Notes under the pieces: model-generated | Database searches by the model: none | What the model was told of the DNA's origin: nothing | Seen by the model: the letters and a program-made list of their open reading frames with translations, nothing else | Shown: one piece after another, positions 35,011-46,875 of the stretch | Numbering within the stretch: the stretch's first letter is position 1 | Layout: the number at the start of each line of letters is the position of its first letter | Made by a program: the position numbers and the translations under genes | Source of the DNA: Polydactylus sextarius | Taxonomy: Eukaryota > Chordata > Actinopteri > Polynemidae | DNA: 64,000 nt | Direction: 5' to 3' | Assembly (NCBI GenBank): GCA_016801845.1 | Contig: CM028931.1 | Span: 18,554,302 to 18,618,301, forward strand

Positions 35011-35960
35011 TTCAGGTCAAAACCTGCAGAGTCAACAGGTCCGTGATGGTGAAGTGGTTCAGGTCTAGAGTCCTGAATCTCAGAGCTGATGAGACGACGT
35101 GATGAGGTTTAGCTGAGCGTTTTATTAGAAACAACAGGAAACAACTGATTATTTAAACCACAGGACAAAACAAAGTCAGATGGCAGGAAATCCTTCTGCT
35201 CCCTGATGGTCCAGAGTCCAGGTCCACAGTCCAGGATCAAGGTTTCATTGTACTGGTCTGCAGGTTTAGAGATGTTCACCAGATTTAAAGATTTGTCATC
35301 AGTCAAAGAACAAACTCTGAGGTGGACTACAGGGACCACATGGGTCTGGACTGATGAGGACTGGAAAAAACTGGTCTGGTTGATCTGGGTCTGTGCTGAG
35401 GCAGCAGGTGGTTGGATCAGAGTCTTGATCCGTGGACCATCCGGTCTTTTCTTGATCTTCTTCAGACCCTGCTGATTCAGACCAAAACCATAACAGTCAA
35501 CAGGAAGTGATTTCCTGATCCATGAGGGTCCAGAGTCCAGGTCCTGAATCCAGGCAGTGTCTCCACTGGTCTTCAGCTTCAGGATCTTGTTTCCATGGTG
35601 GTCTACAGGTTTAGAGATGTTACAACCAGATGTTTAAATCCTAAATACAAATGATTGATCTTGTTGGTCGAATCTTTGCAAACATTCTGGTTCTTGTCAG
35701 TCCAGACCAGGAACCAATGAGGACTGAAACAACCTGGTCTGAAGGATCTGATGGATCTGGGTCTGTGCAGGGGCAGCAGCTGGACCATCCTGTGTTTTCT
35801 TGATCCTCTTCAGACCCTGCTGATTCAGGTCAAAACCAGACCAGTCTTGAGGAAGTGGTTTTCTGATCTGTGATGGTGAAACTGGTCCAGGTCCAGAGTC
35901 CTGAATCCTGGCGGTTGGTCACGTGTTGGTCTACAGGTTTAGAGACTTCAGGAGGATTTG
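35011..35960. repeat. Diverged tandem duplication, approx. 348-bp period
   Basis: TTCAGACCCTGCTGATTCAG occurs at 35461 and 35809. In the same order, both copies carry CTACAGGTTTAGAGATGTT-like, GGTCTG-rich, GATCTGGGTCTGTGC and GGACCATCC segments. Partial third and fourth copies lie at each edge (about 35011-35100 and 35840-35960). Confidence 0.8.
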
Positions 35961-37455
35961 AGCTCATGAGTAGTTTTTCAATCGATGTGAAAAAATCTTC
36001 TATTTCTATTTTTATCTGAGCAGCTGTTTGTTTTTTCTGCACATGTGAAATAAACAGATTTCACATCTTGGACTGAGACTCAATCAGTGGTGAAGTCTCT
36101 GGTGATCTAAACTGGCTCTTGTCTGTAAATACAGCTACATTATCAAACCTGGAGTAAACGTGCTGCAGAGACGATGATCTGATGATCTTTGTTCCCAGAG
36201 AAAGGAAACAGCTGCTCTGCTTCTTGCGGATCTAAAGTGTCGGTGTCGTTTCCGGCTGCGTCTCCTGTTGTTGACGGTTCATTACCAACGATCTCTGCTC
36301 CGTGTTTGTTTTATTGTTGAGTCTCGGATCGATGCGTCTGTGTTTAAGTCGCAACCGTGGAGTTTGTGAGGCTACAATTAAGCGACTTGAGACGTTCAGA
36401 TACAGTAGAGTTGAATCGCTGCAGCCTCCTCCTCTAACGTCACAATTAACCTGATAATGACACGCTGCGCCGAGCGAACGGTTCAAGGCCAAACAGCCGA
36501 AGAGAGAAGAGACGATAAGAAGCGTCTTCTTATCTTAAAGACTCTGCTTCACCACAACAACACAAAGCACAGTTCAATAATTAGATCAATTAAGCCGCTG
36601 GGTAATCAGATGCACAAAGCTTCCTTTCAGAGGGTGAAATGAACCTGCAGCTCACATTGTGGCTCTTGATGGGCAGTTTAATATGCTCTCACACGGAAGG
36701 ACACATCTAATCTTGTTTGCACGGAGAGAGAATCACAACTAAAAGCCTTGACGGGACGTTACTCCTCCACACTAATGACCGCGCTCGGAGAAAGTCAATC
36801 AACCATTTCATTTACAGACATTTCCTGATTATCAGAGTCGCTCTGTGTGATGATAAGTGAGCAGAGCGGCTCTGTTTCAAAGGCCGTCACTTCACTGCAG
36901 CGAGGTGGTTTGATTCTGCCTCGGAGCCAGAGCGACTGGACGTTTCGTTCCACTTCCTGCCGTTCTGCTGCCGTTTGATCCGTCGAGCTGAACACCTGCC
37001 CCGAGGCCACGGCCAACATCACACATCGCAGCAACAAGCAGCTCGGGGTGAACTCCCTTCACACTTCCAGGGTGTGGACGGCGGTGAAAATGAGTTACCT
37101 TTTATTTTTACGGCAAATGAAACGGATCGTGTGACGTGTGTAAAAAGCTTTGACTTTAACTGCGCTCCTCTGCCTCCTGCTGAGGACGGAGCTAAAAGAG
37201 ATCACGTTGAGCTGCACTTCACCCAACACTTCAGTTAAAATCTGTTCCAAGAGTCTGACAAGGAGAAGCACTTGGTCTGAGCTCCAGCTGCGGCTCCCAC
37301 CGAGGCCGCCGTGTCCTCAGCTCAGGTGGGAACAGGACAGAGTGTGGAGGCTTGAAGGCTACAGCCCATTCATCACCCTTTCATCAAATCCTCTTATTCA
37401 AACACACCGACACTGACAGAGAGATGTGACTCAGTCAGTCAGTGCACACGTGAAT
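35961..37455. other. Noncoding stretch; possible conserved element at 36555-36780
   Basis: 36555-36780 is non-repetitive, with TTCAATAATTAGATCAATTA and GGGCAGTTTAATATGCTCTC, a texture typical of conserved noncoding DNA. No coding exon is supported. Confidence 0.3.
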
Positions 37456-38070
37456 GTCTAACCTTGGTCCAGGATCAGGTCTACGAGGTCCAGCTGGTCC
37501 TGCAGGATCGTGACTGTTCCCTGGTGGAAGAATCAGAAATCTGCACGTTTCTCATTGATTCAGCAACAATCAGAACATTCAGATTTATATCCGACGCAGA
37601 TGAAACTGAAGCAGTCGGACTCTTGTTATTTCACCTTCATCATGAGTCTTCTTCAGTTCTGCTGATTCATGTGTTTTAATAAAAACAGCTCACAAACAGA
37701 GAACCTCAAGACCTGAACAGCTTTATAGGAAACAAATAGAAAACTTTAACAAATCAATACACTCTTAGCTCAGTTTGAAGCATCTTACTGATATTTATGA
37801 TCTGGTCCAGGTCCAGCTGGTCCTGTAGGATCCTGAGTCGTTCTCTGGTGGTTCGTGTTCTTCTGTTTGAGTCCTGCTCTGAAGAAAAACATGATTTTTA
37901 TCTGGATGAAGCAATCATCTGACCAAACTGATTAAAAACCACACGTTCTGGGTCAATTCCAACAAATCAGTCATGCATATTTACATATATATGAACTGGT
38001 CCTGGTCCAGCTGGTCCCGCAGGATCCTGGGTCGTTCCCCGGTGGTTCTGGTTGGACTACGAGTCTCTGG
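37456..38070. repeat. Dispersed approx. 70-80 bp repeat, three copies
   Basis: Copies near 37465, 37803 and 37996 share GTCCAGCTGGTCCTGCAGGA, TCGTTC and TGGTGGTT. They resemble the TCCTGCAGGATCCTGA part of the 18.1-18.8 kb repeat and may belong to the same family. Confidence 0.7.
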
Positions 38071-38403
38071 TCTCTGTGACCCTGCAGGAGGCAGAGACCA
38101 GAGAAACACGGCTGCTGTCACTAATCGTAACCGCAGACGCTTCACGGCTGTAAACACAGACACAGTCGCTGGTGGACGTTCACGGTCTGATGGAGCCAAC
38201 ACAACCACGTCGTCTACCAGCTCTGAATATTAAACCTCTACTTTTACTTTACTTCTCTGTGGTTTAGAGTCACATCAGAGGTCAGAGGACGTCCAGACAC
38301 AAACACATGAAAGAGTGAAGTCATTAACGTGAATGTGTTTCTGGACGTTCATCCACGTTCACATCAGCGCTGCAGGAAGTTACACCTCGGGCATAATTAA
38401 GAC

Positions 38404-38458
38404 GTTGGTTGCCGGTTGCTGGTTGCTGGTTGCCGGTTGCTGGTTGCTGGTTGCCGGT
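38404..38458. repeat. 7-bp minisatellite
   Basis: Units GGTTGCT and GGTTGCC in a mixed order. Confidence 0.88.
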
Positions 38459-38609
38459 CTGTTTGTGTACATGACGAAGCGCTGCCAGGAATCCTCAAAC
38501 AGCGTTTAATTACAAGACCATTAGGAAGTGAGCGTGATCCGTCCTGTCAGCCTGTTTCACTCTAATCGAAGCCTTATTATTGCAATGTACGCTCCATTTT
38601 TATTATTAG

Positions 38610-38781
38610 AGCTTTCACGTAATGACTCAACTCCATCACTGTGTGTGGAAATGTCACCACAGCAGACATCATCAGTGTGTCTTACTTCAACAACAACAAA
38701 ACCACTCCAAACAAAATTAACAGCAGCAATTAGCAGTGAAATGAAAGCAGACGTAATTGCCATCACAATATTCATGTTGGT
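38610..38781 (+). other. Possible exon with a transmembrane-like segment, or conserved noncoding element
   Basis: A pyrimidine-rich stretch ending TTATTATTAG (about 38600-38609) could be a splice acceptor. An open frame follows without low complexity. Its in-frame ATG near 38650 has a GAAATGT context, and the frame reads MSPQQTSSVC onward to ADVIAITIFML, a hydrophobic stretch. TTGGTAGGAG near 38777 could be a donor. The composition is not repeat-driven, unlike most frames here. I do not recognise a family, and chance or a conserved noncoding element is at least as likely. Confidence 0.15.
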
Positions 38782-38876
38782 AGGAGTCGTCAAGACGAGA
38801 TTCTCCTGTTTCTGTCATTAAACATCTGATATTCACACACCAGCTCCACAGATTAACGTTGGTCAAAGTCATATCG

Positions 38877-39287
38877 ACCAAAGAGTTAACAATGAAATGC
38901 TGGTGACGTTGTTCCACATCAGCAGATTCAACATGTTCCTGTTGTTCAGTAAACTGATGAATCTGCTGATGTGGAACAACCTTCATCACCAGTTGTTATA
39001 AAAGCTGACGTTGGGTAAGTCTTGTAAAACAGTGTTTTTAATAAACTCTGGGTTCACTTACTAAGTTATCAGTCCTTCAGTTTATGTGTAGGGACCCTAT
39101 TCATGCTACTGCTGAAGTGAAGTGATATTTTGAGCTTTATTAGTGGTTAAAAAATGACAGTTTAGATACATTTGTCTGACTGCCCCATTTACTTTCATTG
39201 TTAACTATTTGGTATTAAATCACCTCTAAGATAAAGTATCTCTAGAGCTGGTGTTTGACTGGTGGTCATGGTTTAAATTCCTCCAGA
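38877..39287 (+). mobile_element. Fold-back / terminal-inverted-repeat element, copy 2
   Basis: Very similar to 4104-4499. It has the same perfect 20-bp stem (38911-38930 with 38958-38977), the same 200-bp core, and a complete right inverted repeat ending GTTAACTATTTGGT at 39213. This is followed by the shared outer segment ending TTTAAATTCCTCCAG. About 27 bases of the left inverted repeat are missing, the mirror image of the defect in copy 1. Confidence 0.75.
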
Positions 39288-39439
39288 TCGTCACTGGTTC
39301 ACTTGTTTCCACAAAAGAGTAAATTTATTAAAAGTTGCATATAAAAAGTCACATTTTAGCATTTAGCATTTGTTTTGGTGCAGTAACAGCAGAAGAACCA
39401 GATATTTTCCCCCAATGAGTCTGCAGGGTGGAGGTGTCT

Positions 39440-39615
39440 CAGCTATGAAGGTCATGATAACAACAACAATTACAGGAATAATAAGAGCATGAGTTGGAAA
39501 TTTAAGAGAATAAAAGTGGTAAATTAACAAGAATAAAAGTCGTGAATTAACAAGAAGAAAGTCAAAAATTATGAGAATAAAAGTCATAATATTTACAGGA
39601 ATAACAGTCAAAGTT
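39440..39615. repeat. Degenerate GAATAAAAGTCGTAA-type repeat
   Basis: Repeated GAATAAAAGTCRT and AATTAACAAGAA segments. The same family covers 55728-56240 in the opposite sense. Confidence 0.75.
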
Positions 39616-40820
39616 TACACAGTTTACTTTGATGTTAGAAATCTGCCTGGATCACCAGAACCTAGACCACCTAGTGCACATTAGTCCACATCAGTCCACA
39701 TTAGTCCACCTAGTCCTAGCAGGTATTATCTGGGCCAGGCTCACCGCTCCCACCACATCTCCACTGACTGACACCAGGAGGATGTAGGTTCACTGCAGGA
39801 TGAGGTCAGTGTTTTCAGAAACACGGTTGTGGTCCTCACGAGGACGTGGACTGGTTCAGATCCACTGTAAACCAGCGGTGGAGTGTGTTTGTGCATCTCA
39901 GGCGGCAGCGTTGACAGCGGCTCAGCTCGGCTCGCTCTGAAAAGCAGGAGGCAGGATGATTGGATAAGTATTCACCGCACACCGCCGTCCCTGAATGGCC
40001 TCGTCTACCTTCTACTCTCAGCTCTCTGCACTCACATTCACTGCGCCGCTAATGGATTCACAGCAAACAGAGAAGGAGCGGAGAGGATCTGGCTGCACAT
40101 GGACCTAAATGAAACGTTAAATACTGACATTTGCTGCCACCAACACTGGGAATAAAGGAGGAGAGTGTGGAGGCCGTAGGAGGCCGTATGGAGCGAAGCT
40201 TCCTCAGCCCAGCGGGAGGCGGCACGTTAATCTCTCCTGCAGCATTTCTACAAAAACGGTGGCTTCTCCAGCGGCCAAATGGAGCGAGGCTGTGTGTCTG
40301 TGACTATATAAGTTCACACAACTAAAGTAAAGTAAAGTGAACAACACCTGAGGAGGATCCTCTGCAGTGAAGCTGTGTTTCCTGCAAGAGTCATCACTGC
40401 TGCACTGAGAGCAGATAGAGGAGACGATGAATAAAACTACTGATTATAATAATAATAAGAAGTTTCAAACATCTCACTCTGCAGCAGATTAATACAGTTG
40501 CTGGAAACAAGCAGCGTTTCCTGTTAAACAAGCTCATTCATTATCGTCTAACAGGGACGCAGAGCTGCTGCCAGACGTTTTATTTTCTTTACATAACAAA
40601 CTGCTCGGATTCATCTTTATGTTGCACCGTGAATTTTTCTGGCCGCCTGTTCATTTGTGGAGGATTAGTGTTTATGTTGAAACCTAAAAATAAGGGATTA
40701 GTGTTTATGAACAGTGTGTTGGTACTTTTCCTCTCCTGCTGAGAGACAGAGAGAAAATAAGAACGGCACTCAAACAAATAGGCAACACGCAGAGGCACTT
40801 AGGTTATAACACAATGACAT

Positions 40821-40823
<3 letters not shown>
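39616..40823. other. Noncoding stretch
   Basis: Short AGTCCAC(A/C)T repeats at about 39670-39718, an AAAGT run at 40325-40337 and an AAT run at 40448-40458. Complex GC-moderate DNA at 39880-40310 has open frames without domain features. Confidence 0.3.

Positions 40824-40863
<40 letters not shown>
40824..40863. repeat. CA microsatellite
   Basis: Pure CA run. Confidence 0.95.
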
Positions 40864-40865
<2 letters not shown>

Positions 40866-40988
40866 CTTAAGTGCTGGCTGTGTTTGTGAACAGCTGCAAC
40901 AAACACCATCACAGATACACGACAAATGGACGAAGCAACAACAAAAAACAAACAAAAAATGCATTTTTCAATTAGCAATCTTATCACC

Positions 40989-40991
<3 letters not shown>

Positions 40992-41026
<35 letters not shown>
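40992..41026. repeat. GT microsatellite
   Basis: Pure GT run 130 bp after a CA run, so the two form an inverted pair. Confidence 0.95.
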
Positions 41027-41029
<3 letters not shown>

Positions 41030-41620
41030 CCACTGCAGAGCAGAGACAATGGTCGTTTCTATTCAGCGTCGCTGCTGCTCCACAGAGTCCAAACACCAGC
41101 GACGCCAGCCGTGTAAAACACTTTCTAATTAGTGTTTCTCCTATTTTTTCCCTCCGTGCTCATTGATTAGCTATTGTGCTAAACACAATGGTGAAATTAT
41201 ACATTTGTGTCCACGGTTAATGTCACGTTGCTTTCATTAATGTGTTTGCATGTGTGTGTGATCCAGACTTAATTAGGATTAGACTTAATGAGGCCAACGG
41301 GTCCCAAAACAGTGTGACACAGGAAGTGGATCCTCAGAGAGTTCACGTCTTCTCCTGTCTGGTTTTTAAACAACAACCGACTCACGTGAACGTCGACAGG
41401 TCAAACTACGCTGGTTCACAGACCTGGAACCTGGTTAACACCGGAGCTCACGTCACCTCCAGACTCACGTTCATCAGGTCACCAGGAACGTCTGGTTTGT
41501 GAACGTCAACGGGTCAAACTACAAACTACGCTGCTTCACAAACACAACGACCTGGAAATGTCAACGACGGCCTCATCAGACAAGATAAACCATCTTCACT
41601 GACTGACGACTCAACAGAAA
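41027..41620. other. Noncoding stretch; possible conserved element at 41110-41250
   Basis: 41110-41250 contains TTTCTAATTAGTG, CATTGATTAGCTATTGTGC and TTCATTAATG, homeodomain-like motifs in complex AT-rich DNA. A short duplication (GTCAAACTACGCTGGTTCAC at about 41400 and a variant near 41515) lies downstream. Confidence 0.35.
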
Positions 41621-41990
41621 CAAGTCCAGGACCACCAACAAGTCCAGGACCACCAACAAGTCCAGGACCTTTAGAGAAATCCAGGACCTTCAACAAGTCT
41701 AGGACCACCAACAAGTCCAGGACCTTCAACAAGTCCAGGACCTTCAACATGTCCAGGACCTTCAGAGAAATCCAGGACCTTCAACAAGTCTGGGACCACC
41801 AACAAGTCCAGGACCTTTAGAGAAATTCAGGACCTTCAACAAGTCCAGGACCTTCAACAAGTCCAGGACCTTCAGAGAAATCCAGGACCTTCAACAAGTC
41901 TGGGACCACCAACAAGTCCAGGACTTTCAGACAAGTCCGGGACCTTCAGACAAGTCCAGGACCTGACAAGTCCAGGACCTTCAGACAGAG
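41621..41990. repeat. 18-bp minisatellite with longer higher-order units, about 20 units
   Basis: Units AAGTCCAGGACCWYCAAC alternate with a variant containing TTCAGAGAAATCCAGGACC. Blocks of several units recur, most clearly 41680-41790 and 41850-41930. Confidence 0.9.
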
Positions 41991-42985
41991 AGCAGGTGAA
42001 GACAACCACGGCCTTCAGGACTGACGAGGACTTTCTTTGCTCTAAAACATCAGTTTACCATCACGTCTCTTGATCTAAATCTGCCTCAATCTAAATTCCT
42101 CTGAAGCAGTGTGAAGTAAATCCTGGTGTGTGATGAAAAGTGACTGATTCCAGATACGCTGAGACCACGTTGAGCATCGTCTTGTGGGTTTTTCTGAAAC
42201 TTTGTGAATCTTTTTCTTTCCAGCGCGGAGACGTTGAGAAATTGGCTGAAAGCAGCATGTTTCTGATCAGTAATAATTCAGCGTCTGGCTGAGAGTCAGT
42301 GCAGAGAAAAGAGGGGAAGCACTTGAATACATTTATGACTTCCTGCCAGAATTAGATGTCACCACAAATGACAGTGTTTAATATTTAATGTAATGACAGA
42401 AGCATTAGAGAAATACTGCATCTCTCCTGCTCTTTGTATCTGCCACAGTGTTTGGTTGGATTATCTGAAGGACGACGCTCGTTACGAAGGAGCTTCGTCC
42501 TCCGTCCACAAACTGTCTTCTTTTTCAACAACTTACATTCACATGTTTTTCTTTTACGGATATTTTAATAAGGAAACTTCAACACTGAGATATGAAACAC
42601 CAGATTATCTTTTCCCTCTGATTAATTTGGTAATTAATTTGGCTTTAAGGGTCATACATTGGTGAATCAAACCAGCAAAGAAAAATAAACACAGAAAAAC
42701 AAAATGATAAAAACTAGAAAAACAAATTTAAACTGGAGAGAAAGTTGAAGAGGCTGAGCTGGAGACATGATGAGAGAACAGAACATCAACTCTGAAAATA
42801 AGAAGAAAAACTGCAGTAAAATTATGATTGGGAAATGAAGCAGTCACGGTGAAGATGTCTGGTCCCTGAAGAGGAAAAGTCTCATCGAACAACGTCAAGA
42901 CCCAAAAACAAACTCTGAACTTCACCTCAACTTCTGCTTGTTTCTGAATTTAAACAACTTCCTACATAATTTACAAGAAGACCTT
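41991..42985. other. Noncoding stretch
   Basis: AT-rich. 42280-42440 has conserved-element texture. No gene recognised. Confidence 0.3.
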
Positions 42986-44030
42986 TTAACTTGTCTTGAC
43001 TTGAGGTTTTGACAAGAGTTCAGAGGTCTGACCTGCACCATGTCTGGCCTCTTTGTTGTGTCTGATCCACTTCCTGTTTCCTGTCCATCATCCCGACTCG
43101 GTCGGGCGTCCCATGAAGTTGAGGTTCAACCCTTAAAATCACCTCTTAAATCAGAGGGAGAACAGATACAGACTTCAGACGATTAAATTACCTAGAATAC
43201 AGACACGAACTCAACGAGCGAGAGGAAAGGTGGCGACCAGTTTGGGAAAAGAAGCAACACAAATGTAAATATATCTTTTACAGTCGGGATGTGACGTTTA
43301 TATAAATGAGGAGAAACTTTAGTAATGTTAGCTGCTCCACGTAGCATCGTAGCAGAAGTTACCAGGATGACGTGATGTTTGAAACAAGCCACGTTTGACG
43401 TAGAAGAACACGTCGGCTACGATTAGTGATGTTACGTCGCAGGTAAAGATCTCGACTTCTAACACTTCTCACTTCATTGTTATCTAGTGGTGCTGGTGTT
43501 AATGGAGGACAAATGGGACTGGACCTTTGTTTTTGACCTGAAAGTCTTGGACCTGATCACCGTGGAGCTCCTCTAGTTTATTTATTTCCTCTCTTTAATC
43601 CCACATCTTGACTTGAGGCTTTGACAGTTCAGAGGGTCAGAGGTGTAACCTCCACCATGTTGTGTCTTCTTCATTGATTTACTTCCTGTTTCCACCATCT
43701 ACACCTACACACCTGCTGTCCATCACCCTGACTCCTCCAACCAACACCTGCAGCTCTTACACCTGGTCTTCTTCTTCAGTCCATGACGCCACGTTGGTGT
43801 TGAAACCTCAGTGGATCAACCAGCTCGTCTGAACCATCTGAACCGATCAGACCTGACAAGAGTTCAGAGGTTCAGAGGTCTAACCTCCACCATGTTGGTC
43901 CTGTCGTTGATCTACTTTCTGTTTCTTGACTCCTCCAACCACAACCTGCAGCTTATACACCTCAGTGGACCAACCAGCGTCTGAACCATCGACACCTCTG
44001 ATCTCTGTCGGACCAGAGACCTATGGAGCT
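42986..44030. repeat. Dispersed approx. 110-bp repeat, three diverged copies
   Basis: Copies near 42990-43100, 43605-43700 and 43855-43935 share CTTGACTTGAGG (first two), GAGTTCAGAGG, ACCTSCACCATGT and TACTTCCTGTTTC. The last two also share the downstream CTGACTCCTCCAACCA and ACCTGCAGCT. Confidence 0.7.
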
Positions 44031-45090
44031 CCTCTGATTAATCCAGGCACATCTGTCCAGATGTTGTTTCCTCTCTCTTTAAACCTCACAGCTGCGTATG
44101 AGAATCATACTTTACTGTGTCTCAGCACACAGGAGCTGAGACACCATGTTGGTGTTTTAATTGCAACCAAACAGGAGGAGATGCTTAAAATTTCAGATCC
44201 TTCGTTAGAATATAAATATGTGCTTTCCCACAACGCAACAGTCTGAGTCAACAACGTGCACTAAATAATCACACTGTAATTTCCAGATGTAACCCGCAGG
44301 ATTATTGACATTTTCCCTCTGAATGATAAACCTGTTGTTAGCGAAGCAGCTCTGTTGTAGCCGAGGGCACAGGACTCAACTCACATAATTTCTTTTCTGA
44401 CACTGAGTTTTTTAATTCTGTAATATTCACTGTCGGTATCGTTGTACACTAAAGCCACTGCACTAGTCACACTCATGAAGGCCTCTATTATAGCGTAGTA
44501 TGATGCACAACAGAGTAAAGAATAGATGCAGAAGGTCGGAGGTTCAAGAGATGATGATGATTTGAATCATCGGTTGTAGAGAGAAACGCTCTCCCACGCT
44601 GCATCACGCCTGTATCTGTCTGAACACACAGCGTTACAACCACATCGCTGTTTATTCAATAAACTCATATTAGACAAACCTCCAGCACACACACGTAAAG
44701 ACTGGCTGAGTGTGTGGGAGGTGTTTCTGTGCTAATGTAACACAAAAAACACAGTTATCATCCATCATGTGTGCAGCCTGAAGGTCCGTCGGTCCGTAGA
44801 CTGATGGCACACACGCCTGGGTTCATAATGTTAATTGAACATTAATAAAAATAGACCTATTAGGCAGCTTTATTTTAGCTTTAAGCTTCAAACTCAGGTC
44901 AGAAGTTCCTCTTCTCAAAGTTACTCCCAGTTCGTCATTAATGAGACACCGAGGGGTTAAAGCGTGAGTCACCCTGATTATCTCGTTACGAGTCGACGGT
45001 AGACGCAGGAAAACCACCACGAGCCCTTCAGAGGACTCGATGTGACGGTTTGAGATAAAAACGATGATCAGATACGTGATTATAACTCTG
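44031..45090. other. Noncoding stretch; possible conserved elements at 44090-44480
   Basis: 44090-44480 is AT-rich, non-repetitive and complex (for example GTAATATTCACTGTCGGTAT). No exon is supported. Confidence 0.3.
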
Positions 45091-45670
45091 TGGTTGATCA
45101 ATAAAAGCTTTTAAAATCACCACAGATCCACATCCAGACACTAAACTGTGACCACAACGGCCCCAGCGTCTTCGTTTTAACCCAAACCACGAGGTTTCTG
45201 AATTAAACATGGACCTGGTGGACGACCCGGTCCTTGGACCTGCTCCTGAACTCCAACCACTTCCCTGCAGATCCGCTGTCGCCTCCAGGTTTCAGACTGC
45301 TCCAGAGACTCAGTCTGAAGGTTCATCAGAGAAGTGAACGTTTTGTTCTCAGGAAATGATCCAGGACACCTTCAGAGGACGGTGGAGTCTCCATGGGGTC
45401 ATAAGGCTGTGGCTAATCATTGTCGATCAATAAAAGCTGTTAAACTCTAGAAATCACCACAGATCCACATCCAGCGCCACAACGTTTTCAGACAATGTTT
45501 CTTTAAACATAAATGAGGCATTTTTGTGTTTTTGTCCTAACTCAACCAGACCTTGGTGAATAAAACAGATTTACTCTGTCCCAGCAGACGACCTGGTCCT
45601 TGGACCTGTTCCTGTGCTCCAACCACTTCCCTGCAGATCTGCCGTCGCCTCCAGGTTTCAGACTATTTCA
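45091..45670. repeat. Two-copy duplication, approx. 330-366 bp offset
   Basis: GATCAATAAAAGCT and ATCACCACAGATCCACATCC occur at about 45095-45130 and 45425-45472. GGTCCTTGGACCTG, CTCCAACCACTTCCCTGCAG and GTCGCCTCCAGGTTTCAGAC occur at about 45229-45298 and 45595-45662. The offset grows from 330 to 366 bp, showing an indel between the copies. Confidence 0.82.
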
Positions 45671-46670
45671 GGCATCAATCAGAGACGGCGCTGAGGCCGA
45701 AGGTTCAGTCGGCTCCGCTAGCGTTTGTGCCGTGTCCTTTTTTATTTATTAAAGCCGTCAGAGGTTCGGCTGCCGGTTATGTATTCAGGAGAGGCTGTGA
45801 AATATTACTCTCGCAGCTGAATCTGAAAGATATTGACCAGAAATCTGGAAGCAGATGAGCTGCTGTTATTGACGGTGCGTAGTCTAATTGGGCTCCTCAT
45901 CAGATCAGCTCCCAGTCAAACCTGCTGCTCTTTCCTCTCTCTCTCTTCTCAGTCTGAAGATGTTTGTTCCCTGGAGCGCCAGCATCTTCAACCACATTTC
46001 TCTTTGTTCCATAAATATGCAAAGAACTGAATCAGAGCTGTTTAACACTCGCCGAAGTCAGAAATGTGTGTACAAGCACAAAAACACAATTTAGTGGTGA
46101 AGCTGTTTACTGTGTGAAATTACAGGCTGCAGGTGAGTTGAGGGCTTTGCTCAGAGCAGTGCTGCTGCTGTCAGAATCACAATGAGGCCATTACCATCCT
46201 CTCCATCCTGCTTTACATCCTCATATGCATATTTCTTCTTCTCCTTCCTTCTCCGTCTCTTTGTCCTCCTGTCCTCACCTCTGTCTCCTCTCAGCGTCGT
46301 GTCTATCAGAGCTCAGATAATGAGAGGTAATCTTTCCGGTGCACATCCGACCCCGTCGTGCCCTGTATTCCCACGGTCGCCTCGCCGGTGAGTCAGCGTC
46401 ACGTCAGCTGTCATGTCTCAGGGAAGCAGCAGCAGCAGCAGGAATTGTCTTTTTTTAACTCTTAAATAATTTGAACCATCATATCTGGTGGATGTTTACT
46501 GCGACACACTTCCTGCTGCACACCTCCCTGTGACATGACTTCACAGATGAATTTCACGAGTCGTAGCAGAGACGGAGCTAATGAGCGACAATTACCCAGA
46601 CCCACAACTGGCTAATGGACTTTCACTATCGTTTGTCTGCTGCAGTCCTGTGTCATTGGAGAGGACGAGG
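45671..46670. other. Noncoding stretch
   Basis: Pyrimidine-rich DNA near 46180-46300. No gene recognised. Confidence 0.3.
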
Positions 46671-46702
46671 AGGAGGAGGAGGAGGAGGAGGAGGAGGAGG
46701 AG
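46671..46702. repeat. GGA trinucleotide microsatellite
   Basis: About 10 GGA units. Confidence 0.92.
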
Positions 46703-46875
46703 GCCACAGTTGAACTTTTCATCGTGTTCCAATGTCAAGTGTTTCCTCCAAAAAGTCAAGACGAGGAAAAAAGCAGCGCGTTGATGTAGAAGTGAGAGGC
46801 AGCCGTGATATTCACAGTCAGTGAGAAACAGAAGGAATGAGGACGACAGCTGAGACGTAGAGAGAAGGTGTTTGT

